Assembly: GCA_963724625.1 (NCBI GenBank)
Contig: CAVRVO010000029.1
Coordinates: 124,001-188,000, forward strand
DNA length: 64,000 nt
Reading direction: 5' to 3'
Source: DATBVX01 sp963724625
GTDB taxonomy: Bacteria > Pseudomonadota > Gammaproteobacteria > Steroidobacterales > Steroidobacteraceae
Part shown: one piece after another, positions 28,090-36,601 of the stretch
Layout: every line of letters begins with the position of its first letter
How positions within the stretch are numbered: the stretch's first letter is position 1
Notes under the pieces: model-generated
Told to the model about the DNA's origin: nothing
The model's database searches: none
What the model saw: only the letters and a program-made list of their open reading frames with translations
Made by a program: the position numbers and the translations under genes

Positions 28090-29585
28090 GCCAGCGCGAA
28101 CAGGATATCGACGAACGAGCGCACTGCGCCGTCCATGCCAGCGAGTTTCGGATTCTTCGAGTCGATCAGGTAGTACTCATCCGGCGCGTGGGCCCGCGCG
28201 CCGTGTCCAAGACCGTGGTGAGCCGCCGCGAGATTGAGCGGTGCGCCGGTGAACACGTAGCCCGGCCACGAGCCTCCACGCCGCGGCCACATGATCGGAT
28301 CGATCCCCGCGTTTCGATACACCGATTTCTGTGCCTGGATGATGCGCGAATTGGCGTCGGTCGAAGTCGGATCGTAGCCGCCGGTCGCATTGACCTCGAT
28401 GTCGCCGTAGCCGCGGCTTTGCAGATGTGCCTTGAGCTTCGCGACCGTGTCCTCGTAGGTCATGTCCGGGACCAGGCGCAGATCCAGTTTCGCTGCGGCA
28501 CGGTGCGGCAGGATCGTCATGCCACCAGGCCCGGTGTAACCACCCACCAGGCCTTCGATGTTCACGGTAGGCCGGCCGCAGATATCCTCCAGCGCCTGTC
28601 GCCAGCTCGCATCGCGCGCCCAGTGCTGCACGCCCAGCGATTTCTTGGTCGATTCCTCGCCGATGCGCTCCGCAGCCACATCGAGCATAGCCTTGTCCGC
28701 CGCGGAAATCGGTTTCACCTTGTCCAGCAAGCCGTCGATCGCCGGATCGCCCTTGGCATCGATCAGCGTGTTGAGCGCCTGCACGAGATGCCAGGCTGGA
28801 CTGTCGACGCGCGCACGATTCGACGAATGAATGTCCTTGGCCGGTCCACGTCCCCATTTTTCGCCGCTCGCGACGAGTTCCGCTTCGACGACGCCCTTGG
28901 CGCCAAGGGAGATCGTGATGCTGCCGTCCCGGTCCTGCGCCGCATCGGGCATCAGCATTGCGTCGCATTTGCCGAGCGCGGCGCGCACCGTTGGCGCAAG
29001 TACGAGCTGTCGAATATGCGGTGAGCCGATTTCCTCCTCGCCTTCCGCGACCAGTACCAGGTTCACCGGCAGTTTGCGCTTGGCGCCGCGGATCGCATGC
29101 AACGCGGCGAGGAAGGAAGACTCCGGACCTTTCTGATTCACTGCCCCGCGACCCATCACCACCGTGCCAACATCGGGCATTTCGACCAGCCGGGCCTCCC
29201 ACGGCGGCACCGACCATTCCTGTCCCTCGACCTGCTTGACGTCGTACATGAAATAGATGCCGAGGGTGCGCTTTGCGCCTGCGTCCAACGTGGCGAAAAT
29301 GCCGGGGTGCCTGTCGGTCGGCATCTTCTCGACATGCTGAAACCCCGCATCGCGTAACAAGCCCATCGTGAACTCGCAGCTTTCGGTCACCTGGTTGTCT
29401 TCGGCGGCGATGCCGTAGTGGCGAATCCACTCTTGCAGTCGTGCCACTGCCTCCTGGTGGCGGCGTTCCACTTCCGAATAGATCGGCCCCAGTCTGGAAG
29501 CGGCGAAAGAGCGCTGCGCCAGCCACAGTGCGGCACTGGTTCCGGCGGCGCCCGCCACGAAATTGCGACGAGTGATGCTGCACAC
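28086..29585 (-). CDS. Tat-exported M20 family peptidase-like protein with altered metal ligands
   Basis: Starting from GTG 29585 the protein has 499 residues and a twin-arginine signal (SITRRNFVAGAAGTSAALWLA). The M20 fold is clear: GRGAVNQKGPESSF, LVAEGEEEIGSPHI with the catalytic Glu, a dimerisation domain, and GGYTGPGGMTILPHRAAAKLDLRLVP. Two expected metal ligands are missing: the histidine of the HxD motif is Met in IYFMYDVKQ (near residue 113), and the bridging Asp is Asn in GAVNQKG (near 150). It may bind metal differently or have lost peptidase activity. It is the last gene of a three-gene operon, 16 bp after the alcohol dehydrogenase; its stop overlaps that of the convergent kinase. 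Confidence 0.85.
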   Translation of the reverse strand: MCSITRRNFVAGAAGTSAALWLAQRSFAASRLGPIYSEVERRHQEAVARLQEWIRHYGIAAEDNQVTESCEFTMGLLRDAGFQHVEKMPTDRHPGIFATLDAGAKRTLGIYFMYDVKQVEGQEWSVPPWEARLVEMPDVGTVVMGRGAVNQKGPESSFLAALHAIRGAKRKLPVNLVLVAEGEEEIGSPHIRQLVLAPTVRAALGKCDAMLMPDAAQDRDGSITISLGAKGVVEAELVASGEKWGRGPAKDIHSSNRARVDSPAWHLVQALNTLIDAKGDPAIDGLLDKVKPISAADKAMLDVAAERIGEESTKKSLGVQHWARDASWRQALEDICGRPTVNIEGLVGGYTGPGGMTILPHRAAAKLDLRLVPDMTYEDTVAKLKAHLQSRGYGDIEVNATGGYDPTSTDANSRIIQAQKSVYRNAGIDPIMWPRRGGSWPGYVFTGAPLNLAAAHHGLGHGARAHAPDEYYLIDSKNPKLAGMDGAVRSFVDILFALA

Positions 29586-29601
29586 GATCGCTGAGTTCCT
29601 G

Positions 29602-30654
29602 TCAGGTGGTGCCCGCAACGTCGACCAGCAGTTTGACGCCATCCTGGCGATGCAAACGCTCGAAGCCATCGCGGATCAGTTGCGGAAAGGGAATCGTCTC
29701 GACCCAACCGTCGGCGGGATATGCGCCGGCCGCCATCTCGGCAATCACGCTGGGGAAGGCGCCGCAGGAAAGCGCCACACCGGTAATGCGTGCTTCCGAC
29801 ATCAGGATCTCCATCGGGTGAATCTGCAGGGGTTGCGTGTGAATGGCGACCACGACTACGTTGCCGTCCACAGCCGTTCCCCGCAGCGCCGCCTGAAATG
29901 CGGCCGGGACACCCGCTGCGTCCACGGAGGCATCCACGCCTCGTCCGCCGGTGAGATCGCGCAGCGCCACGACGACGTCGGTATCGCGCGGGTCGAGCAC
30001 GTGCTCAGCACCGAGCGCCGCAACCACGGCGCGACGGGCGACAGACGGATCGATCATGATTACGCGCACACCGCGCCGACGCAGCGTGAGCAGTACACCG
30101 ATGCCGATGGGGCCGGCGCCATGAACGGCGACGACCTGTCCCGCCTGGACACGACAACGGTTGACGGTGCTCCACGCGATCGCCATCGGCTCGATCAATG
30201 CGCCCTGGGCTGGCGTAATCCCGCGGGGAAGCTTGTGGGCCATCGATCGGCGCACGACGGTGAATTGAGACAGGCCGCCGCCGCCGCGGTTGTAGCCATG
30301 AAAGGCCAGCAGGCCGCAGTGGTTGTATTGTCCCGCGCGACAGAACAAGCAGCGTCCGCAGGTCTCCACCGGTTCCACGGCGACGAGGTCCCCGATCTCC
30401 AGATCCTCAACGCCATCGCCGCAACCAACGACGATGCCACTCAACTCATGGCCGAGGATGACGGGGTTCTTGACCCCGGTGAGCGGATGCGGATCGCGCC
30501 GCGTAGTGATTGGACCGTCGTAGTATTCGTGCAGGTCGCTGCCGCAGATTCCGTTGTACTGGACACGCAGCTTGACCTCGTCGAGGCCCGGCATCGGTTC
30601 GGGCACATCTTCGAGCCGAAGATCCTCTCTCCCATAGAAGACTGCCGCACGCAT
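29602..30654 (-). CDS. Zinc-dependent alcohol dehydrogenase (2,3-butanediol dehydrogenase-like MDR)
   Basis: The 350-residue protein is a medium-chain dehydrogenase. Catalytic-zinc ligands appear in NGICGSDLHEYYDGP and ILGHELSGIV; the structural zinc is bound by CGRCLFCRAGQYNHC; the nucleotide fold carries VVAVHGAGPIGIGVL. The sequence MRAAVFYGREDLRLEDVPEP and the extra residues after GSDLHEYYDG resemble (R,R)-butanediol dehydrogenases more than class III (formaldehyde) dehydrogenases. The ATG at 30654 begins the family's usual first strand; an ATG 27 nt upstream is less likely. It lies 39 bp after fghA and 16 bp before the M20 gene, so it may supply the oxidising step of a small aldehyde/alcohol detoxification operon. 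Confidence 0.9.
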   Translation of the reverse strand: MRAAVFYGREDLRLEDVPEPMPGLDEVKLRVQYNGICGSDLHEYYDGPITTRRDPHPLTGVKNPVILGHELSGIVVGCGDGVEDLEIGDLVAVEPVETCGRCLFCRAGQYNHCGLLAFHGYNRGGGGLSQFTVVRRSMAHKLPRGITPAQGALIEPMAIAWSTVNRCRVQAGQVVAVHGAGPIGIGVLLTLRRRGVRVIMIDPSVARRAVVAALGAEHVLDPRDTDVVVALRDLTGGRGVDASVDAAGVPAAFQAALRGTAVDGNVVVVAIHTQPLQIHPMEILMSEARITGVALSCGAFPSVIAEMAAGAYPADGWVETIPFPQLIRDGFERLHRQDGVKLLVDVAGTT

Positions 30655-30693
30655 GCACGAATATTCGATGCCGCAGGGCAAAGAAGCAACCGG

Positions 30694-31539
30694 TCAGGTG
30701 CCGAGTTGTGCTGCGTGATGACGCAGGTGATCGGCGACGAAGCTGGAAATGAAGTAGTAGCCGTGATCGTAGCCGTCCTGCATGCGCAGCGTCAGCGCGG
30801 TGCCGGACTGCCGGCAACTGTCCGCAAAGACCTGCGGGTAGAGTTGCTCGGCCAGGAATTTGTCGGCGCTGCCCTGATCGATGAGGATCGGCCGCTCGAA
30901 ACCGTGCTTCGCCACCAGGACGCTCGCGTCGTACTCAGCCCAGGACTCCCGCTCCGCACCTAGATAGCCGCTGAAGGCCTTCTGTCCCCAGGGACAGCGC
31001 ATCGGCGCCGCGATCGGAGCAAATGCCGAGACCGAGCGATATTGCTGCGGATTTCGCAATGCGCAGATGAGCGCGCCATGCCCGCCCATCGAATGGCCGA
31101 AGATGCCCTGCGAATCCTTGCGTACCGCAAATTCGCCCTGGATGAGTGCCGGCAGCTCCTTGGTGACGTAGCTGTACATGCGGTAGTGCTGCGACCAGGG
31201 TGCCTGCGTCGCATCCACGTAGAACCCCGCTCCCAGCCCGAAATCCCAGCTCGCATCATCGCCGGGAATGCGAGCCTGGCGCGGGCTGGTATCCGGTGTG
31301 ACGAGCATGAGGCCGAGCTCCGCAGCGAGGCGCTGCCCGCCCGCCTTGATCATGAAGGTCTCTTCGGTGCAGGTGAGCCCGGCGAGGTAGTAAAGCGCCG
31401 GCACAGCGCCGGACTTCGCCCGGGGCGGCAGATAGACCGAGAAGCGCATTTCCGTGCGGCATTCAGCCGAGGGGTGCGCGTAGAAACGTTGAATGCCGCC
31501 GAAGCAGGCGTGCTCGGACAGAAGTCGAAGCTCGGACAT
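30694..31539 (-). CDS. fghA: S-formylglutathione hydrolase
   Basis: The 281-residue alpha/beta-hydrolase matches FghA/esterase D over its full length: MRFSVYLPPRAKSGAVPALYYLAGLTCTEETF at the N-terminus (described in parts here: LSGLTC-type loop as LAGLTCTEETF), SQGIFGHSMGGHGALICAL with the nucleophilic Ser, LIDQGSADKFL with the Asp, and QDGYDHGYYFISSF with the His. It cleaves S-formylglutathione to formate and glutathione, the second step of glutathione-dependent formaldehyde oxidation in the cytoplasm. The usual partner, class III alcohol dehydrogenase, is not in the window; a butanediol-type dehydrogenase follows instead. Confidence 0.95.
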   Translation of the reverse strand: MSELRLLSEHACFGGIQRFYAHPSAECRTEMRFSVYLPPRAKSGAVPALYYLAGLTCTEETFMIKAGGQRLAAELGLMLVTPDTSPRQARIPGDDASWDFGLGAGFYVDATQAPWSQHYRMYSYVTKELPALIQGEFAVRKDSQGIFGHSMGGHGALICALRNPQQYRSVSAFAPIAAPMRCPWGQKAFSGYLGAERESWAEYDASVLVAKHGFERPILIDQGSADKFLAEQLYPQVFADSCRQSGTALTLRMQDGYDHGYYFISSFVADHLRHHAAQLGT

Positions 31540-31587
31540 GGGGAGGCTCCGCGAGGAACAGTCGCGGATTCTACCCGGGCGCGCGTC

Positions 31588-32346
31588 TTACTGTGAGCGC
31601 GCCAGGGTGGCTTGAGGTCCGGGCGGAGCTATCGCGAGGACGTAGTGGACCAGGAGTCTGGCCACGTGCCCGTGGGCGCTGTTCCAGTGGGCGAAATTGA
31701 CGCAGACCGAGCGATGCTCGCCCCCCTGCATCTGATCGTACGGCGCATCAGCAAATCGGGTTCCCTCGAGGTCGTGATTGAACTCGACTTTGCTCGCCTC
31801 CCAAGCCTGCAGATCATCGTCGGGCTTTGCAAAGAGCTCGACCCCGGAGACTTTGGCCTGCAGGGGCACGGCAGCGCACAGCGCCACGCGCTCCGCCGTA
31901 GCCTCGTCGCAAGCTGGGGTCTCGACGCCGACACTGATCGGCTCGACGCGGCAGGGATGCAATCGAAGAATGGCTTCAGAACTTGCAGGTCCGGTGAAGG
32001 CCACCGGCTGCGCGGGTGCGCTGGCCGTTTCAGTCTGCTCGGAGCGCAGGTGTTCGAGCCTCTCGGTGGATGTCGCAAGTTCCCTGAGCTGGCTGGACAG
32101 CTCCTCGCGCAGTTGACGCGTGTCTTCGCGCACGCGCTCGGCACGCAGCTCCGAATAGGCAAATCCGCCCACCGCCGAAGCGAGAACGATCACGCCCAGC
32201 GTGACCAGCGAGCGCGCGGCACTGCGCTTGGGCCGTGTCTCAGCCTTGGCCCGGCCACGTAAGGACATCGCCAGCTGAAAAGTCGCGGTCATGATGGTCG
32301 CCATCGCGCCAATCATCGCGGCCACGATCGTTTCCGAAAGCCCCAT
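31588..32346 (-). CDS. Hypothetical membrane protein with coiled coil
   Basis: The 252-residue protein is not recognised. It shows an N-terminal hydrophobic segment (ETIVAAMIGAMATIMTATF, residues about 5-25), a basic stretch, a second membrane segment (LVTLGVIVLASAVGGFAYS, about 48-66), a predicted coiled coil (REDTRQLREELSSQLRELA, continuing to about residue 105), and a periplasmic or cytoplasmic C-terminal domain with paired Cys (HPCRVEPISVGVETPACDE) ending in VLAIAPPGPQA. ATG 32346 is used because the first membrane segment begins directly after it. It lies between fghA and the EamA gene on the same strand, each separated by a gap, so it is probably transcribed alone. Confidence 0.6.
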   Translation of the reverse strand: MGLSETIVAAMIGAMATIMTATFQLAMSLRGRAKAETRPKRSAARSLVTLGVIVLASAVGGFAYSELRAERVREDTRQLREELSSQLRELATSTERLEHLRSEQTETASAPAQPVAFTGPASSEAILRLHPCRVEPISVGVETPACDEATAERVALCAAVPLQAKVSGVELFAKPDDDLQAWEASKVEFNHDLEGTRFADAPYDQMQGGEHRSVCVNFAHWNSAHGHVARLLVHYVLAIAPPGPQATLARSQ

Positions 32347-32517
32347 GCAGCCTTCCTCGGTTTGACTCAACGGGGATGTGCCGCGGGACTTTAGCCAGTG
32401 GGTCGCGGGGTGAATGCTACGCGGTTGGCAATTTCGGCCGTTGGAATGGCGCCAGCGGCGGAGCGGCGCAATCTGTCGCCATGTGGCGACAGGACGCAAG
32501 AACCCGTCGTGATTCAG

Positions 32518-33378
32518 TCAGGCCCGAAGCGCGGCCAGCCGACTGCGCAAAACGAGCGCAATGCCCCCCAGCACGACGGCGCTACAGACCAGGAGGCGCG
32601 GGGTTGGGTGCTCTCCAAGCAGGAGCACGCCACCCAGGGCAGCGATTACTGGAACCGAGAGTTGCACTGTGGCGGCGGGAATGGCGGGCAGACGACGCAG
32701 TGCGGCGTACCACACGACATAGCCCAGCCCGGATGCCAATGCGCCGGAGGCTGCCGCCAGGACCAGTCCCCGAGGGGACGCGTGCCAGGGCTGAGCAAGC
32801 ATGGGCATCGAGACCAGAGCGAGCGGTACGGTCCAGACAAAATTTGCGGCGGTTGATTGCAGGGGATCGGACACTGCGCGCCCCCGCAACGAGTAAATCC
32901 CCCAGGCCATGCCCGCAAGCGTCATCAGCAACGCGCTATCAATGGGCGGCGCGGAGATGCCGGGGGCGAGCAATAGCACGAGCCCAGCGCAAGCAGCCGC
33001 GAGCCCTGACCACCCCAGGGCCGGCAAGCGCTCTCCCCTCATCAGGCCGGCAGCGATCATCGTGATCTGCACGGCGCCGAACAGGATCAGAGCTCCGGTT
33101 CCGGCTGACAGGCCGAGGTAGGCAAATGAGAACGCGATCGCGTAGCCGAACAACGCGCCGACCGCGACCGCGTCAGCGCGCATGCGCAGCGAATGCCCCT
33201 GCCGGGCCACGAGCAACACGAGAACGAGAGCGCCGCACGACAGCCTGACGGTCGTGAAAGTGGCCGCATCGATCAGGTGAGCGCCGAGCGCCATCCGGCA
33301 CAACAGCGAATTGGCGGCGAAGGCGATCATCGCCACGGTCGTCAGCAGGATCGTGCTCGCCCCTGCCGATCGCGTCAT
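32518..33378 (-). CDS. EamA family (DMT) transporter
   Basis: The 286-residue protein consists of two EamA repeats of five membrane helices each, for example STILLTTVAMIAFAANSLLC at the start and VIAALGGVLLLGEHPTPRLLVC with the typical GE-P motif in the second repeat. Members of this family export metabolites, often amino acids or related compounds; the substrate is not predictable. ATG 33378 begins just before the first helix; the frame is open further upstream without homology. No operon partner is evident. Confidence 0.88.
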   Translation of the reverse strand: MTRSAGASTILLTTVAMIAFAANSLLCRMALGAHLIDAATFTTVRLSCGALVLVLLVARQGHSLRMRADAVAVGALFGYAIAFSFAYLGLSAGTGALILFGAVQITMIAAGLMRGERLPALGWSGLAAACAGLVLLLAPGISAPPIDSALLMTLAGMAWGIYSLRGRAVSDPLQSTAANFVWTVPLALVSMPMLAQPWHASPRGLVLAAASGALASGLGYVVWYAALRRLPAIPAATVQLSVPVIAALGGVLLLGEHPTPRLLVCSAVVLGGIALVLRSRLAALRA

Positions 33379-33473
33379 TGCTGGAACTGTACCTTCGATG
33401 CCGGACTGACTCGGTGCCGCATGAGGGTCCCCGACGTGAGGGTGCCTACGGTACACGAGTTGTTGCAAAGACA

Positions 33474-33498
33474 GAGGGGCCACTCCCTGTGACCCCTC
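33474..33498. repeat. Short hairpin in the EamA/S8 intergenic region
   Basis: GAGGGG and CAC at 33474-33483 pair with GTG and CCCCTC at 33489-33498, with one mismatched pair and a 5-nt loop. It lies 78 bp downstream of the S8 peptidase stop and 96 bp upstream of the EamA start. There is no T-run, so it is at best a weak terminator for the peptidase gene. Confidence 0.3.
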
Positions 33499-33575
33499 CG
33501 GGGACCAACGCTCAGGCCCGGAGTGCACCCGTCAAGGGCAGGAACCTGCTCGCTGGAGTCGAGATCGGCTTTGTA

Positions 33576-35661
33576 TCAGTGTTTCTTCACTTTGCTGATG
33601 GCCTTCACCGCATTGACGAAGCCGTAGCCGGTATCCGCGTCGAATCCCTTTCTACCGACGACAAACGGTTCGGTCAGTCGCCCGGCAGCGAACCTCATGT
33701 CTTCGGCCGTGTCGCGCAGGACGTCGTTGATCTCCTGCGGCGTGATCGCATCGCAGTCGCGAAAGCGCGCTCCCGAGGCGATGCGTTGCGCCGCTGCGGC
33801 CGGCGGCAGGATCAGTGTCTGCTCCTTATGATGCTTCGCGCTCACGCAGACCTTCCAGTTACTCCCCGCTGCGATCCCGTCATTGCGCTGGTCGAGCATC
33901 AGCGCAGCCACCGCCGCGACGTGCGGAGCGGATGCGGAAGTGCCAAAGAAGTTCGGGAACTCGTCCGGTTCGGTGCTGCCCGGTACTTCGAACGGATAGG
34001 GCGCGAAGAAGAAACTGGTATTGCCGCCATCCGGCCCCACCACGCCCGGCTTGATCCGCACTACCGGCTTCTTGAGACGCTTGCCATTGATGTCGAACAG
34101 GATCGGAGTTCCGCCGGCCGAAGAAAAAATCTCCAGGCACGCGGGCACGCACTCCGGGTGGAATGCCGGACCCCACTCTGCGGTGTTGTACCAGGGAGCC
34201 GCACCCACCGCCTCGCTTCCGGCCGCATTCGAATGTCCGAACGTGGTGGGACTCTGGGTATCGAAGTCATCAACTGTCATGGCTCCGTCGCCGAAGTCGA
34301 AGTACACGTACTTCGTGACTGCTGGCGGTGGGCCACTGAACAGCTCGAGCGAGACGGCGACCTGCACATCCGCACCGCTCTGATTCGAGATTACGGCCAG
34401 CTCGACCGGATCGGCGCCCGGGTTCACATCGATGCCGGGAAGCTGGCACACGGCCGGTTCGAGATTGTCGTCGCAGAACGGAATCAGGTCGCCGTCGAGG
34501 TCGTAGAAGATGATGTCGAGGTCGCTGGTGGCCCCGGGCGCGCCGCTCACCGACGCGAACGGCTGATCCCACTGGAAGCTCAGGACTTCAATTGCCGCCG
34601 TCGTGAGCGTGATGGTCTGTAACGTATCGACGCGCGGCCCCGGATCGAAGTCGTGCTGCTCGCCGGATGCGCCGAAGAGGCCCGAGCGCCGGAAGCGCGC
34701 CACATAGGACTGCCGGGCGCGGTTGCCCGCCGAGGAATAGTAGGCGATGCCCTTGGAGCGCACGTAGTCGACGGCCTGCGCAATGTTGCCATCCTGGAAC
34801 ATCGGCTCGGTGAGGTAGCTGATGTCATCGACGATGACATCGGCGCCCGCCTGTACTGCCAGCTGCACGATGCCGTTGGCGAAGTCCGCCTCGCCGTCGT
34901 CCGCAGTGTGAAACGCGAGACGCGCACCGGGCGCCACGTCATGGATGATCTGCAGCATTGCGCGCCCTTCGTCGATGCCGTCCTCACAGGTCGGGTCTTC
35001 CTTGAGGATCACGACTCCCGCAGGCAGATCACCGTTCGCGACGTCCTGCGCTGCAGTCGTGTGCATTTGCCCGGGCAGCAACGGCCCTGTGGTGCAATTG
35101 AAGCTGTCGGAGAGCGCACCGACCCGGATGCCCGTGCCATCAACTCCGAAGCGTGCGCGCGCCACATCTGTATTCAGCGAGCGATCGCCCTGTGAGGTCA
35201 CAAGTCCGGCATCGTGTGCGCGCACGGCCGGCCGCGCGAACTGTAAGGAACTGACGACAGCGAGATCGGCAAGTGCGCTCACGGGCAAACGGCCCGACAC
35301 GACGTTGCCGAACGCAGTTGCGTTCTGCAGGCCGAGACTCACGAGCTCGGTGCGCAGCGCCTGTGCCTGACCAGGCTTTGCGATCGCATCGACAACGATC
35401 GAAGCCGTCGACCACCTTCATGAGTGGATTGCGCCCCGCGCGCACCACGGAGAGGCTGCGTTGCTTCGCGGCTCCTGCCTGCGCCTGCTGGAGTCGAACC
35501 AATCCTCCGCTAAGCCTGGATAAGCCGCCGTGCTTCATGGCATCGCGCTGCACGCGAAATTCCTGCAGGCGTGCAGCGGAATTCGTGGCCTGAGCTTGCG
35601 CTGCGCAGACACCCGTCATGCTCATGAGAGTGCCCAGCGCCGCTGTCCATAAGCGTTTCAT
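33576..35661 (-). pseudogene. Exported S8 (subtilase-like) serine peptidase, broken by a +1 frameshift
   Basis: A signal peptide (MKRLWTAALGTLMSMTGVCAAQAQ) and the start of the prodomain run to NPLMKVVDGF; the frame then shifts at about 35400, where one extra base separates GGCTTC from ATCGTTGTCGAT. Restored, the text reads VVDGFIVVDAIAKPGQAQALRTELVSLGL and gives 694 residues. The catalytic domain shows the Asp block GIRVGALSDSFNC, the oxyanion region GIAYYSSAGN and the Ser block FFGTSASAPHVAAVAALML. The usual HGTH motif is not seen; DEGRAMLQIIHDVAPGA takes its place, as in some divergent subtilases. The C-terminal part carries a pre-peptidase-like domain between about 34000 and 34700. It would be secreted or periplasmic. 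Confidence 0.82.
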
Positions 35662-35824
35662 GATGCATCCCCTCTTCTTGTGCTCGCCGCTGGCATTTCT
35701 CGGCCAGTGCGCCGCAAGCTACGAATTGCATCGTGTTGCAGCAAGCGCCGAGGGACGAAACGGCCTGTGATTCGCACCGGCTGGTCCGTGTCGGGGACCA
35801 ACAGTCGCTCGCATGCGCATACCC

Positions 35825-35830
35825 TATACT
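35825..35830 (+). promoter_or_regulatory. -10-like hexamer directly before the SRAP gene
   Basis: TATACT at 35825-35830 ends 6 nt before the SRAP gene's ATG at 35837. If it is a real -10 element, transcription would begin at or next to the start codon, giving a leaderless mRNA; indeed no Shine-Dalgarno sequence is visible before this ATG. No good -35 element is seen at the matching distance, so the call is tentative. Confidence 0.35.
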
Positions 35831-35836
35831 CGCTGC

Positions 35837-36571
35837 ATGTGCGCCCGATTCGTCTCACGTGTCATGGCGGCGCTGGAACGCGCCGTGCAAGTGCGCTGGC
35901 ATGATCCTTTCGAATTGATCTACAACGCAGCGCCGAGCATGCAGCTCTCCGTGGTCACTGCCGGCGCTGACGGTCCCGAAGCACGTGCGATGAAGTGGGG
36001 ATTTATCCCCGGCTGGTGGAAGCAGGCGAAGCCACCCAGGCTCACCATCAATGCGCGTTCGGAAGATGCCGCAAGCCTGCCCATGTGGCAGGCGGCATTT
36101 CGCGGTGCGCGCTGCCTGGTGCCCGCTTTAGGCTGGTACGAGTGGCGCAGCGAAGCGCGCGTCGATACCACGACCGGTGAAATCAGCCCGGTTCGCCGGC
36201 CCTACTTCATTCACCTCGAGGGCTTGCAGCCGCTGTGTTTCGCGGGACTCTGGTCCCGCTGGCATCCGGAAAGTGGCTCCGAACCACTTCTCACCTTCTC
36301 GATTCTCACGCGCACGCCCACGCCGAGCCTCGCGCAACTGCACGACCGCATGCCCGTCGTGCTGCGCGAGGAGCAGTACGCTTCCTGGCTCGACCCTGCG
36401 AACGATGATGTCAGCGCACTCGGACAGACCGTTGCTGGGGGAACCGTGCAGGAGTTCAGGTACTACCCGGTGAGCAAATACGTGAACAACACTCGCAACG
36501 AAGGCAAGGAATGCATCGAGCCACAGTCCGAGGACCCCGAACCTCCAAAGGACTTCGAACTCACAGGCTGA
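35837..36571 (+). CDS. SRAP domain protein (YedK/HMCES type), abasic-site DNA-protein crosslinker
   Basis: The 244-residue protein begins MCARFVSRV. After Met removal, Cys2 becomes the N-terminal catalytic residue that forms a thiazolidine link with abasic sites. The other active-site residues are present: Asn in LTINARSEDA, Glu in ALGWYEWRSE and His in QLHDRMPVVL. ATG 35837 is the only start that places Cys second, so the in-frame ATG at 35813 is rejected. YedK/HMCES shields abasic sites in single-stranded DNA. A short family-specific tail (QSEDPEPPKDFELTG) follows. It stands alone, divergent from the S8 peptidase, but lies within 2 kb of the mutagenesis cassette with which it shares the theme of damaged-DNA tolerance. 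Confidence 0.93.
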   Translation: MCARFVSRVMAALERAVQVRWHDPFELIYNAAPSMQLSVVTAGADGPEARAMKWGFIPGWWKQAKPPRLTINARSEDAASLPMWQAAFRGARCLVPALGWYEWRSEARVDTTTGEISPVRRPYFIHLEGLQPLCFAGLWSRWHPESGSEPLLTFSILTRTPTPSLAQLHDRMPVVLREEQYASWLDPANDDVSALGQTVAGGTVQEFRYYPVSKYVNNTRNEGKECIEPQSEDPEPPKDFELTG

Positions 36572-36601
36572 TGCGCCGTCATCGGCTGCACGTCCTGTGC
36601 C

